DNA from: Primulina eburnea
Lineage: Eukaryota; Streptophyta; Magnoliopsida; Lamiales; Gesneriaceae
Reading direction: 5' to 3'
Assembly (NCBI RefSeq): GCF_022965805.1
Contig: NC_133101.1
Location: forward strand, 7,456,569 to 7,520,568
Length of the DNA: 64,000 bases
Below, one piece after another: positions 1-10,402 of this stretch; position 1 is the first letter of the stretch; every line of letters begins with the position of its first letter. The position numbers and the translations under genes are program-made. The notes beneath the pieces were generated by a model, which saw only the letters and a list, made by a program, of their open reading frames with translations, did not search any database and was not told where the DNA came from.

Positions 1-744
1 GCCTACTGCATCATGTGTTTCGAGTACCATTCTGAATTATGGTCCAACTTTCTGGGCCACTTATTGTGACCGAGAAAATGGTGATGGGCCGAAAAGGAAA
101 GTGAGGGGTAATATAGTTGAAGTATGGAGCATAGGATGGGTTTCAAACCGAGTTCAAGATATTCTCGATGCGTGCGTGCGTGCGTCGACGCAATTCTATA
201 CGGTGTTTGAATGAACCTGTTGTGACTCTTTTTGTCTTGCGACCACCAGTAAGGTATCATATCAAACACTTCATATGCATGCATGGTATTTCGGCGCACA
301 TGATGTGTGATAAAATAAAATAGTGGATCATTCTTAAAAAGTTATTCGAGTTGGTGAAGTAGATGATCGATTGATCGATTTCTCCCTATAAACACTTTAT
401 CAAGCGAGCATGCACAAGGTATGTTCAGTATGATTTACCCGACTAGCGTGGTTCTCAAGTACTAAGTCCGATGATTTTTCTAGTGTGTACCCAAATATAG
501 CAACTACATGTTCCATCATCATAAAGAAAATAGTTTATAATATATAAATTCATATACTTTAATTTTTATATATTTTAATCTTTTGCTATCTAAACTAAAC
601 TGAAGAAAATATTATTACCAAAAAATTACCTATATCAAAAAGAGTTAAGGTAAAATTATAAATGATGTTTTTATTTAGATCATTCCAAAAACAGTTGTTA
701 ATATTTACTACTTCAAAATCGGAAAGAAAGTTCAAAATAATGAG
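1..744. other. intergenic sequence, nothing recognised
   Basis: AT-rich sequence up to the first retrotransposon. The open frames here are short and show no family motif. A GCGTGCGTGCGT-type short repeat near 170-185 and a GATCGATTGATCGAT run near 365-380 are simple sequence. The last five bases before the element (745-749, GTTAC) are the left target-site duplication. Confidence 0.6.
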
Positions 745-749
745 GTTAC

Positions 750-1024
750 TGTTGAAATAATATATTTGAATATTGAAAAAGTAATAGTTGAATATTTGAA
801 TGTTGAAAATAAGAGTTGTAAAGTTAGAAATTTGTGTGTGATGATGTAGGTAATGATGTATTTTATTTTGGATTATGTGTAATGAGACTCTATAAATAGA
901 TCTCTCATTTGTGAAGAAAATCACAATTGAGTAGAGAGAAAAATATTATAAAGTGTGTAGTTTGGTAAATTTTGAGAGTTTGAGATTTTTACTTTTTGCC
1001 ATAAATTTTTACTTTTTCACAACA
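750..1024 (+). repeat. 5' LTR of the Copia element
   Basis: It matches 5481-5755 with about eight differences. A TATA-like box (CTATAAATAG, about 890-900) lies in the right half and is the likely promoter, with transcription probably starting about 30 bp downstream. It ends CAACA. Confidence 0.93.
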
Positions 1025-1042
1025 CGTTATCAGCACGAAGCT
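1025..1042 (+). other. candidate primer-binding region
   Basis: Directly after the 5' LTR the sequence reads CGTTATCAGCACGAAGCT. The same start (CGTTATCAGCACGA) follows the 5' LTR remnant of the second copy at 8472. It is not the usual plant initiator-Met primer site TGGTATCAGAGC seen in the three other LTR elements of this window. Position and conservation suggest a primer site; the tRNA, or tRNA fragment, that would pair here is not identified. Confidence 0.5.
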
Positions 1043-1551
1043 CTAAAAGTCCTACATACTTTTCCAAGCTCCAAACATAAGAAAAAGGTAACAAAAGTAA
1101 TTATATTTATTTTACTGTTATTTATTTATTGTGTATTTATTTAATATACAATATAATGTTATTATGAGAAATAATAAAAATAAATTTTTCATAAACTTGT
1201 TATAAATCCTGGGAGGATGTTAAGACGACATCCCACACTCCCGGTAAGGGATACGACAAGTATAAAAGCCTATAAGGTTTTTTAAACAAAATAAATTATG
1301 ACACTCATTATAATATTATGATATGATATACATAATTATTTAAACATATCTAATATTATATATACCATATTATTACCATAAAATTATACAAATACATACC
1401 TTTATTTTTTTGTACACCAATGGTCATAAATGGTAAAAAAAAGGCTAGTTTTTGCCCTATAAATATGATCTGACAAACACATTCAATCACTCCAACTTTC
1501 TCTTCTTCTCTAAAAATTATTCATCATCAAATTTTTCGAAGAAAAAAGAAG

Positions 1552-1707
1552 ATGGCTTTCTCAAGGATATTTTTAATTATTTTGGTTATCATACTCACGA
1601 GTCTTGTATTTATCGGAGAATATCCTCCTCGTGCGTTTTCTTTATTTTTACAAATACTTGTACTTGTTGTTTATCCGTTACTTTGTATTGCAATAGTTAT
1701 TAACTAA
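1552..1707 (+). CDS. small hydrophobic ORF in the Copia leader
   Basis: A 51-codon ORF starts AAGAAGATGGCT, a good plant initiation context, and ends 32 bp before the gag start. The product is almost wholly hydrophobic: residues 5-22 (RIFLIILVIILTSLVFIG) look like a signal anchor, and residues 33-50 form a second hydrophobic stretch. The corresponding ORF in the decayed relative (9085-9186) keeps the core LVIILTSLVFI, with silent changes in several codons (TTG/TTA, ATC/ATT, ACG/ACT). I recognise no family. It could be a real accessory peptide, a translation-control uORF, or chance; the case rests on only two copies. Confidence 0.4.
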   Translation: MAFSRIFLIILVIILTSLVFIGEYPPRAFSLFLQILVLVVYPLLCIAIVIN

Positions 1708-1739
1708 TAAAATGCATCGTAATTTTTTTTAGTACCACC

Positions 1740-2870
1740 ATGTTAAATTTAACAAAGCTCGAATTTATTGTGCTCGACATCACGGGAAAGAATTATATGT
1801 CATGGACTCTAGATGTAAAAATGCATCTTGAGTCATTGGGTCTAAGCGAGAGCATTAAAGAAAATGACATATGCACGTCACAAGAAAAGGCAAGAGCCAT
1901 GATATTTTTGCGTCGACATCTCGACGATGGATTGAAATGTGAATATCTGACTGAAAAAAATCACATGGCTTTGTGGAAGGGATTAAAAGAAAGATTTGAA
2001 CATATAAGGGAAGTTATACTTCCGACCGCCCGGGATGAATGGAATACACTGAGATTCCAAGATTTTAAAAAAGTCAGTGATTACAATTCGGCGATATATA
2101 GAATAATCTCGCAATTAAAATTTTGTGGACATGAGGTCACAGAATCTGAGATGCTTGAAAAAACATTTTCCACATTTCATGCATCAAATATTACTCTACA
2201 GCAACAATATAGAGTACGTGGATTTGCGAGATATTCTGAGCTCATCGCCTGTCTTCTTGTGGCGGAAAAGAACAATAAGCTATTAATGAGAAATCATCAG
2301 TCCCGACCCACTGGATCAACAGCATTTCCCGAAGTAAATGTTGTAAGTAAAAATGAATTTAAACCTGGAAACCAAAATCAATTTCAAAGACAAGGTTTTG
2401 GTCGAGGTCGTGGACGTGGACGTGGACGTGGAATTGGTCGTGGTCGTGGACGCGGCCGTGGTTTTGAAAATAATAGAGATAGTTATTTTTATAACTCATC
2501 TCAAAAGAGCGTCCCAAACCATCCACTGAAAAGGCATCATGAGAATACAAGTGTTAATGAGAATCACTCAAAAAGATATGAAAGTTCTTGTTACAGATGT
2601 GGTACTCCAGGACATTGGTCCAAAGTTTGTCGAGCCACTGAGCACCTTTGTAAACTTTATAAAGAATCATTAAAGGGGAAAGAAAAGGAGACCAACTTCA
2701 CTGAACGCAGTGATCGTTTGAGTGATTCAACTCATTTTGATGATGGTGATTTTATGAATGATTTCTCTGGAAATGATCAACATGTTGGTGGGATAGAAAT
2801 GAACAATTTTGATGCTACAGATTTTCTCAATGATTTCTCTGAAAATGAACAATTTAATGGTAGAATATAA
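1740..2870 (+). CDS. Copia gag protein
   Basis: The ORF encodes 376 aa. The N-terminal half carries the Copia gag core (LDITGKNYMSWTLDVKMHLE near residues 12-31), which forms the cytoplasmic particle. A Gly-Arg-rich tract (near residues 220-243) is followed by a CCHC zinc knuckle at about residues 283-296 (CYRCGTPGHWSKVC, spacing 2-4-4), which binds RNA. The C-terminus holds two related acidic repeats ending in F-x-N-D-F-S-x-N-x-Q. Translation stops at 2868-2870, and pol begins 127 bp later in another frame. The ORF appears intact. Confidence 0.9.
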   Translation: MLNLTKLEFIVLDITGKNYMSWTLDVKMHLESLGLSESIKENDICTSQEKARAMIFLRRHLDDGLKCEYLTEKNHMALWKGLKERFEHIREVILPTARDEWNTLRFQDFKKVSDYNSAIYRIISQLKFCGHEVTESEMLEKTFSTFHASNITLQQQYRVRGFARYSELIACLLVAEKNNKLLMRNHQSRPTGSTAFPEVNVVSKNEFKPGNQNQFQRQGFGRGRGRGRGRGIGRGRGRGRGFENNRDSYFYNSSQKSVPNHPLKRHHENTSVNENHSKRYESSCYRCGTPGHWSKVCRATEHLCKLYKESLKGKEKETNFTERSDRLSDSTHFDDGDFMNDFSGNDQHVGGIEMNNFDATDFLNDFSENEQFNGRI

Positions 2871-2997
2871 ATGTACAATAATTTATTTTTCATGTATTCA
2901 TGTAATAATGTTTTATTGTACAATTATGATATGTGTTATATTTACATATGTATTTTCAGTAATTTTATTTCATTGCATATTTTTTTGAAGTTCAAAT
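2871..2997 (+). other. untranslated spacer between gag and pol
   Basis: This 127-bp AT-rich segment separates the gag stop from the pol ATG. The equivalent segment in the second copy (10265-10402, 138 bp) ends in nearly the same sequence before ATG. A pyrimidine-rich TATTTTCAG (about 2951-2960) could be a splice acceptor. How pol is expressed cannot be told from sequence. Confidence 0.6.
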
Positions 2998-5316
2998 ATG
3001 GAAAATGCTATGAGCAAAGCTGAAGTTTGCATACCCGATAGTGGTACAACGCACACTATCCTCCGAGATAAAAGATATTTCTTGGAACTAAAACCAACAA
3101 AAACAACGGTGAATACAATATCAGGTCCTGTAGACTTGATTAAAGGATGTGGTAAAGCACAATTTTTGTTACCTAATGGTACAAATTTTTTTATCAATGA
3201 TGCTTTATATTCACCACAATCGAAAAGAAATTTGTTGAGTTTTAATGATATATATTCTCATGGGTATGATGCTCAAACAATGAATGAAGGGAATGAGAAA
3301 TATATGTGTCTTATCACATATAAATCAGGAAAGAAATATGTGATTGAAAAACTATCAATGATCCCTACTGGATTGCATTATACACATATAAGTCTCATTG
3401 AATCAAACATGGTAGTTGATAATTCTTCGATATTAACCAATTGGGATGATCGATTGGGACATCCTGGTTCAACAATGATGCGAAGAATTATAGAAAATAC
3501 ACATGGTCATCCACTGAAAGACCAGAAGATCTTTCAGAATAATAAGTTTCAATGTAAAGCATGTTCTCTTGGAAAACTTATTATAAGACCATCACCAGTC
3601 AAAATCCAAACTGAATCACCAATGTTTCTTGAACGTATTCAGGGTGATATTTGTGGACCAATCCATCCACCATGTGGACCATTCAGATACTTTATGGTAT
3701 TGATTGATGCCTCCAGCAGATGGTCACATGTATGTTTATTGTCAACTCGAAATGTTGCATTTGCAAGATTACTTGCTCAAATAATAAAATTGAGGAATCA
3801 GTTTCCCGATTATACAATCAAGAAAATTAGACTTGATAATGCTGGTGAATTTACTTCCCAGACTTTCAATGATTATTGTATGTCTATGGGAATCATTGTT
3901 GAGCATCCTGTTGCTCATGTACATACACAGAATGGATTGGCTGAATCATTGATTAAACGTCTGCAAATGATTGCTAGACCAATGATTATGAAAACAAAGC
4001 TCCCTATTTCTATATGGGGCCATGCAATTTTACATGCTGCTTCATTAATTCGCATCAGACCAAGTGCATATCATAAATACTCCCCATTACAGCTTGCATT
4101 TGGTAAAGAACCAGACATTTCTCATCTGAGAATTTTTGGATGTATGGTGTATGTGCCTATTGCACCACCACAACGAAAGAAAATGGGATCTCAAAGAAAG
4201 GTTGGAATTTATATCAGTCATGATAGTCCATCAATCATTCGATATCTTGAACCTCAGACAGGCGACGTGTTCACAGCACGTTTTGCTGATTGTCATTTTA
4301 ATGAGGAAATCTTCCCAATGTTAGGGGGAGAACAGAAACATACCGAAAAAGAAATTACATGGTATGTATCATCATTGTTACATCTGGATCCAATAACAAA
4401 ACAATGTGAAAAAGATGTACAACAAATTGTATACTTGCAAAGAATAGCAAATCAAATACCAGATGCTTTTGCAGACACAAAAGGGGTAACTAAATCATAT
4501 ATACATGCTGCAAATGCCCCTGCTCGAATTGAAATTCGAAAGAAACAAATGGAAGATACTCATGATGTCATTAAACGCCTGAAGCGTGGAAGGCCAGTCG
4601 GTTCCAAGGATAAAAATCCTCGAAAAAGAAAATTCATAGAGAAACACGATGATCACAAAATAAAGAATGATGTTTCTGAAGAAACACACGATGATCACAA
4701 AATAGAGAATGGTGTTCCTGAAGAAACACATGATGATGAAAATGTTCTGTCAGAACCACAAACTGACGAGAATCATGAAATCTCTATCAATTACATTAAT
4801 ACTGTAAAAATATGGAACCGAAAAGATATAGATGAAATTGATGATATATTTTCTTATAATGTGGCAATCGACATCATAAATGATAACGAAGATCATGAAC
4901 CAAAATCTTTTGGTGAATGTAAAAATCGGCAGGATTGGATAAAATGGAAAGATGTCATCCAGGTTGAATTAGATTCGCTAAATAAACGTAATGTTTTTGG
5001 ACCTATAGTCCTTACACCTGAAGGTGTAAAACCTGTTGGAAACAAATGGGTTTTTATTCGAAAGCGAAATGAGAAAAATGAAATAGTAAGATATAAAGCT
5101 CGACTTGTTGCACAAGGTTTTTCTCAAAGGCCTGGAATTGATTATGAAGAAACGTATTCTCCTGTGATGGATGCAATTACGTTTCGGTATTTGATTAGCT
5201 TGGCGGTATCTGAAAATTTAGAAATGCGTCTTATGAATGTTGTTACAGCTTACTTATATGGATCACTTGATAGTAATATATATAATATTGGGATGTGCAA
5301 TCTACGAAATTTGTGA
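2998..5316 (+). pseudogene. Copia pol polyprotein, deleted in RT/RNase H
   Basis: The open frame is 772 codons. It starts with the retroviral-type aspartic protease (PDSGTTHTI near residue 14). The GAG-pre-integrase zinc region follows (H-P-G ... C-K-A-C, near residues 154-190). The integrase core comes next: GDIC, then RLDNAGEF, then QNGLAE, giving a D-D-E triad. The start of reverse transcriptase follows (NKWVFIRKRN, YKARLVAQGFSQ, then an AYLYG equivalent of the usual AFLNG). At about 5280 the frame jumps straight into IGMCNLRNL, which resembles the last residues of Copia RNase H (IGM-x-x-L-x-x-L). The YVDD active site and nearly all RNase H are therefore missing by an apparently in-frame deletion. 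The product could make protease and integrase but not cDNA. Confidence 0.88.
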
Positions 5317-5480
5317 AGAATTGTTCATGTCAACATCAGGGGGAGTTTACGTGACTGCACTCTTTTTCCCTTACTATGGTTTTTATCCCAATGGGTTTTT
5401 CCAAGTAAGGTTTTTAACGAGGCAGTACAAAACACGTAATGAAGACATCATCGTATCATGATCATCATCACAAGGGGGAG

Positions 5481-5755
5481 TGTTGAAATAATATATTTGA
5501 ATATTAAAAAAGTAATAGTTGAATATTTGAATGTTGAAAATAAGAGTTGTAAGTTAGAAATTTGTGTGTGATGATGTAGGTAATGATGTATTTTATTTTT
5601 GGATTATGTGTAATGAAACTCTATAAATAGATCTCTCATTTGTGAAGAAAATCACAATTGAGCAGAGAGAAAAATATTATAAAGTATGTTGTTTGGTAAA
5701 TTTTGAGAGTTTGAGATTTTTACTTTTTACCATAAATTTTTACTTTTTCACAACA
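5481..5755 (+). repeat. 3' LTR of the Copia element
   Basis: The 275-bp match to 750-1024 begins TGTTGAAATAA directly after the polypurine tract AAGGGGGAG (5472-5480) and ends CAACA before the right duplication GTTAC. Confidence 0.93.
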
Positions 5756-5795
5756 GTTACTTATTTATTGAGTTGGAGGATTTTTTATGCAAAAA

Positions 5796-5942
5796 AAAAT
5801 TGTGTGACCATCTCACTAGTATATTTTGTGAAACGGATATCTGATTCGGTTTAACTCAAAAAATATTATTTTTTATGTCACGATTGTTACTTTTCATTGT
5901 ATGTATTGATCGAGTTGACTCGTCTCACGAATATAAATCATG
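5796..5942 (+). mobile_element. diverged copy of the GTGAGACGGTCTCAC MITE
   Basis: The left end (TTGTGTGACCATCTCACTAG), the internal GTGAAACGGATATCTGATT and TATTATTTTTTATGTCA segments, and GAGTTGACTCGTCTCACGAA match the better copies (for example 45664-45846). The right terminal palindrome is lost. Confidence 0.6.
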
Positions 5943-6355
5943 ATTGAATTTCGAACATGATATTTCATTCTAAAATATTTTTTATCTCATTTCAGATTAG
6001 TTATAAGTCATCGCATAATAATAATGTTATTTTAGGTAAAACAAAAAAGTTTTCCCAATGTCCAAACACATCAAAAATAGTTTTTCTAAGATCTCTCACT
6101 TAATTAATAATAATGGACAATTGATATGAAGTGTTATTTTGCAATTTTCAATTCTTGGAGGCTAGATGTAACTTCTATAAAATTTAAGAATCATTTTGAT
6201 TGTAAAAGTTACCAAGTCAGAAAATTAATGCACTTTGAAATTATTGAAAAAGGGCAATTTTCACCATTTTCCATTTATGACATGGTTTGCAAAAAGTGTC
6301 ATTTTACTTTTATAGGTTCATCGTAATGTTACATTATTGGTAGAAACGTGTATAC
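5943..6355. other. intergenic, nothing recognised
   Basis: AT-rich sequence between a MITE and the TRIM. No coding or RNA signal was seen. TATAC at 6351-6355 is the probable left target duplication of the TRIM. Confidence 0.5.
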
Positions 6356-6943
6356 TGTGATACCCTTGTCCCACATCTGAAAAATTAAAAAGATTTAAAA
6401 TGAGTTTATAAAGGGCTACAATATACTTCTTTAGCAACTTGGGTTAATCATTTTCGTAAAGCGATGACGAATACGAAATAGTTGCTACAGGGCTCATTGT
6501 GCAGTCAGCAGCGCGGGCCCAGGCTCGAGACGTGACAGAATGGTATCAGAGCCGGTCACGGACATGGAACACCGAGAAATAAGTGCTATGCGGGGCAAAG
6601 TGCTACGTGCATGGGAGCCACCTCTTGAACCTGCGAGGCAAAGTGCTACATGACGGGAGCCACCTCTTGAACATGTAAGAGCCACCTCTAGATTCTCGGT
6701 GCTTGTGAATCGAGTGGTCAGGCCGCGACGTGGACGTCGCGTTCTGAAGGAGGGGTGATTGTGATACCCTTGTCCCACATATGAAAAATTAAAAAATTTA
6801 AAATGGGTTTATAAAGGGCTACAATGGATTTCTATAGCAACTTGGGTTAATCATTTTCGTAAAGCGAAGACGAATACGAAGTAGTTGCTATAGGGGCCTA
6901 TTGTGCAGTCATGCAGGCGCGGACCCGGGCTCGGGACGTGACA
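6356..6943 (+). mobile_element. TRIM (miniature LTR retrotransposon), complete
   Basis: The element is 588 bp long. Its LTRs are 6356-6537 and 6760-6943 (182 and 184 bp), starting TGTGATACCC and ending GACGTGACA. The initiator-Met primer site TGGTATCAGAGC is at 6541-6552, three bases after the 5' LTR. A purine-rich tract AAGGAGGGG lies at about 6748-6755. No coding capacity is seen in the 222-bp interior, which carries a repeated GGCAAAGTGCTAC...GGGAGCCACCTCTTGAAC unit. Flanks are TATAC and TATAT, a duplication with one mismatch. It must rely on another element's enzymes. A solo LTR of the same family is at 42027-42215. Confidence 0.93.
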
Positions 6944-6983
6944 TATATGTTTGTATTTTATTTCATTTTATTATTTATTTATT

Positions 6984-6985
<2 letters not shown>

Positions 6986-7027
<42 letters not shown>
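6986..7027. repeat. (TA)n microsatellite
   Basis: An uninterrupted TA dinucleotide run of about 42 bp. Confidence 0.9.
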
Positions 7028-7031
<4 letters not shown>

Positions 7032-7040
7032 CCTTTGGCA

Positions 7041-7217
7041 AAAACTTGTGTGAGACGGTCTCACGGGTCGTATTTGTGAGACGGATCTCTTATTTGGGTC
7101 ACCCATAAAAAAATATTACTTTTTATGCTAAGTGTATTACTTTTTATTGTGAATATGGGTAGGGTTTGACCCGTCTCACAGATTATGATCCGTGAGACAG
7201 TCTCACATGATACTCAC
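7041..7217 (+). mobile_element. copy of the GTGAGACGGTCTCAC MITE
   Basis: A near-complete copy: left end ACTTGTGTGAGACGGTCTCAC, internal TTATTTGGGTCACCCAT and ATTACTTTTTATTGTGAATA, then GACCCGTCTCACAG, and right end GTGAGACAGTCTCACATGA. The two ends are inverted relative to each other. Confidence 0.85.
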
Positions 7218-7592
7218 TCCAGACTTTTTGTCTAGAAACGGTCCAATCTATATATATCATACCTTTTGTCTAACGGAACGGTCGAATCTGGTAGGCGTAA
7301 TGTCGATCATGTTGCGTCTTGGCTTCTCATCGGACATTTATCCATTTTAGGGAGTCTTGTCTTTTGTTTTTATTTCCTGTCTTTAAACAAAACTTATGTA
7401 GGAAAATGTAAAATAAGACAAAAATACATATTAACTATTAAGCACTAGAAAGTTGTCATTTTTAGAATCCAAGGAGTCAAGAATCTGTAAGTCGGCTGTG
7501 GTAGCTGCCTAAGACAATTACTTTAAAATAATTTCATAACTAAATTATTCATATTTAAAAAAAAAACATATGGCATTCAATGAAATCAATAA

Positions 7593-7623
<31 letters not shown>

Positions 7624-8240
7624 ATCAACGTCTCTCTTGTGATACAGTGATACAAATTTCTTTTTATTCGAGTTTGAAATTTTTTTAAAGCAAAAAAACC
7701 GATCCTCCGGAAATTATGAACTTTAATTTTTTTAACAACACTTTCCTTCAAATTTGGTTCTGAAATTTTGAATATTGAGTCGTTTCATTTCAATTTTAAA
7801 AGTCGATAACTATTATTTAAATCATTTTTCTTTTTTAAAAAAAAAAAAAAAAACTAGTTGATTGTGTTTTAATTTTGATCACACGAGATGTCAAAAATCC
7901 AGCTGGCATTGAAAATGACAAAAAGGAAAAAGGAGCCCACGGTTTTAACGTGGCCGTGTCATTACTGACAAGGTTCACCCGTGGCATTATACCAACTATC
8001 CCCGGAAGTCGTACGTCCACGTATGCGCCTTTACAAAGATTTCCCTTTTGGGTCCCATTTTTTATGAACGCTTTTTCTTTTTGGGTCCCATTTTTTATGT
8101 ATATATATGATATTAAAATATGCCACAAATAGTTTGATACATACGCGTGCAGCCGGTGGCTGAAGTTTGTCATAATTGTAACTATAATTTAAATTTGTAA
8201 AATATAAATATTGGTTTTTTTTATATACGTGTGCAACCGT
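7218..8240. other. intergenic; TA run and a small duplication
   Basis: No gene was recognised. It holds a short TA run (about 7599-7622), an A-run near 7836-7853, and a direct repeat TTTGGGTCCCATTTTTTATG at about 8047 and again about 8080. Open frames at 7835-8173 on both strands have no family signature. Confidence 0.5.
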
Positions 8241-9084
8241 TGAGTTCGATGAAAATAAGAGATTGAGTGGTGAAAATAAGAGTTGTAAATATTGAAAATT
8301 AATATGTGATGATATATTTAAAGATATATATTTTTTTGGATTATTTTCAAAGAAATTCTATTAAGTCTCAACACACAATTGAGTGGAGAAAATTTATTAT
8401 AAAGTGTGAAGTTTGATATATTTTGATAGTTTGAAATTTTTACTTTTTACCGTAAATTTTTACTTTTAACACGTTATCAGCACGATACTCGGAGGTTCGG
8501 TTCTCCATATTTTTTCAAGCTCCAAAACACAAGAAAAATGTAATAATATTCAAAAGTAAGAATGTTTATTTATTATTATTGTGTATATATTTAATATATA
8601 AATTATCATGTTATTATATAAAATGAGTCTGTGACACCTCATTATAATAATGAGATGTGATTTTATTGTGTTACTGTTTATTTATTGTGTATATATTTGA
8701 ATAATATTATGTTATTATATAAAAGAGTTTATGACACTTCATGATAATAATGTGATGTTCTTATTTCACTGTTTATATATTTTTATTGTGTTAAATAATA
8801 ATTATATATATTTCTATAATGTCTCAATATTATATAAAAGAAGTCTCTAACATCTCATTATAATATTGTGATGTGATATACATAATTATTTATAATGATT
8901 AACATTATATACATCATATTATTACCATAAAATTTACATATACATACATTTTTTTAATATTTTGTAACGGTCATAAAAACTAGTTTTTATCGTATAAATA
9001 TGACTTTACAAACACATTCAATCACTTCAAGTTTACTCTTCCTCCCTAAAAATTTTCTTCATCGAAATTTTTGAAGAAAAGAAG

Positions 9085-9186
9085 ATGATTCTTTCAATGT
9101 TATTTTATATAATTACTTTAGTTATTATACTCACTAGTCTTGTATTTATCGAAAATATCTGTCTCGCATTTTTTCTTTATTTTTAA
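9085..9186 (+). pseudogene. leader ORF remnant of the decayed Copia
   Basis: This 33-codon ORF corresponds to 1552-1707. It keeps ATG context GAAGATG and the core LVIILTSLVFI. A one-base deletion then shifts the frame and ends it early. Confidence 0.4.
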
Positions 9187-9290
9187 GGATGATTTTACTT
9201 ATAATTTATCCATTACTTTTTATTGTCATATTAATAGATATAGAACTTAACTAATCAAATGCATTGTTATTTTTCTAGTCTCACCAAGTC

Positions 9291-10264
9291 ATATTTGGCA
9301 AATCTCGAATTTATTGCGCTCGACATTACTGGAAAAAATTATATTTCATGGACTCTCGATGAAGAAATGCATCTTGATTCATTGGATCTAAGTGAGACCA
9401 TTAAAGAAAATGATATCTCAACATCACAAGAAAAACAAAAGCTATAGTATTTTTGCGTCGACATATTGATAAATGATTAAAATGTGAATATCTCATTGAA
9501 AAAGATCACATGACTTTATGGACAAGATTAAATGAAAGATTTGAAGATATAAGGGAAGGTACACTTCCGACCGCCTGTGATGAATGAAGTACGTTAAAAT
9601 TCCAAAATTTTAAGAAAGTCAGTAATTACAATTCATTGATGTATCAAATAAGCTCGCAATTAAAATTTTGTGGACATGAGGTTACAGAATCAGAAATACT
9701 TGAAAAAATATTTTCCACTTTTCACGCATCAAATATAACTCTACAACAACAATATAGAGTGTTTGGATTTGTGATATATTATGAACTTATCCCCTGTCTT
9801 CTTGTGGATGAAAAGAACAACGAGCTGCTCATGAGAAATCATCAGTCCCGACCCACTGGATCAACAACATTTCCAGAAGTAAATGTTGTAAGTAAAAATG
9901 AATTTAAACCAGGAAACAAAGACAAGGTTTTTGTCGATATCGAAATCGAGGTCATGGTTGCTGATGTGGACGTGGAAGTGGTTGTGGTCGTGGTCGCGGC
10001 CGTGGTTTTGAAAACGATAGATTGTTAATGAAAATCACTCAAACAATTTGAAAGTTTTTGTTTTATATGCGACATTTCAGGACATTGATCTCGTATTTGT
10101 CGAGCCCCGAGCACCTTTGTAAGCTCTATAAAAAATCGATAAAGGGAAAAGAAAAAGATACAAATTTCACTGAACGCAATGACCGTTTGAGTGATTCAAC
10201 TCATTTTGATACTACAGATTTTCTGAATTTCTCAAAAAATGATCAATATATTGGTGGAATATAA
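9291..10264 (+). pseudogene. gag remnant of the decayed Copia
   Basis: Pieces in different frames (to 9447, 9636-10028, and 10058-10264) match the first element's gag: LEFIALDITGKNYISWTLD, then ISSQLKFCGHEVTESE, then HLCKLYKKS. The Gly-Arg tract is out of frame and the zinc knuckle is destroyed. The end (DQYIGGI, stop at 10262-10264) aligns with the first copy's C-terminal repeats. Confidence 0.85.
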
Positions 10265-10402
10265 ACGTAAAATATTTTATTTTTCATGTGCTTATATGCT
10301 AATATTTTATTGTATAATTATGATATGCATTATATTTTTCAATAAATTACATATATATTGTCAATAATTTTTTTTCATTGCATATTTTTTTGAAGTTCAA
10401 AT

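Larger units (their letters stand above)
750..5755 (+). mobile_element. Copia LTR retrotransposon with internal pol deletion
   Basis: The element has two 275-bp LTRs (750-1024 and 5481-5755), each starting TGTTGAAATAA and ending CAACA. It is flanked by a perfect 5-bp duplication GTTAC (745-749 and 5756-5760). Inside, in order, are a leader with a small hydrophobic ORF, a gag ORF with a CCHC knuckle, and a separate pol ORF with protease, GAG-pre-integrase, integrase and the start of reverse transcriptase. The purine tract AAGGGGGAG (5472-5480) directly precedes the 3' LTR. The LTRs differ at about eight positions by eye (about 97% identity). Most of the reverse transcriptase and RNase H is missing, so the copy cannot be autonomous. 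Domain order protease-integrase-RT defines Copia. A decayed relative lies at 8241-12416. Confidence 0.95.

Noticed and set aside
3..299. 98-codon minus-strand open frame at the left edge
   Set aside because: No family motif, and low-complexity GCGT repeats lie within it; nothing supports a gene.
8241..8270. Target duplication for the decayed Copia (AGATT near 8260 and after 12416)
   Set aside because: The left AGATT is not directly next to a TG terminus that aligns with the LTR start, so the match is probably chance.
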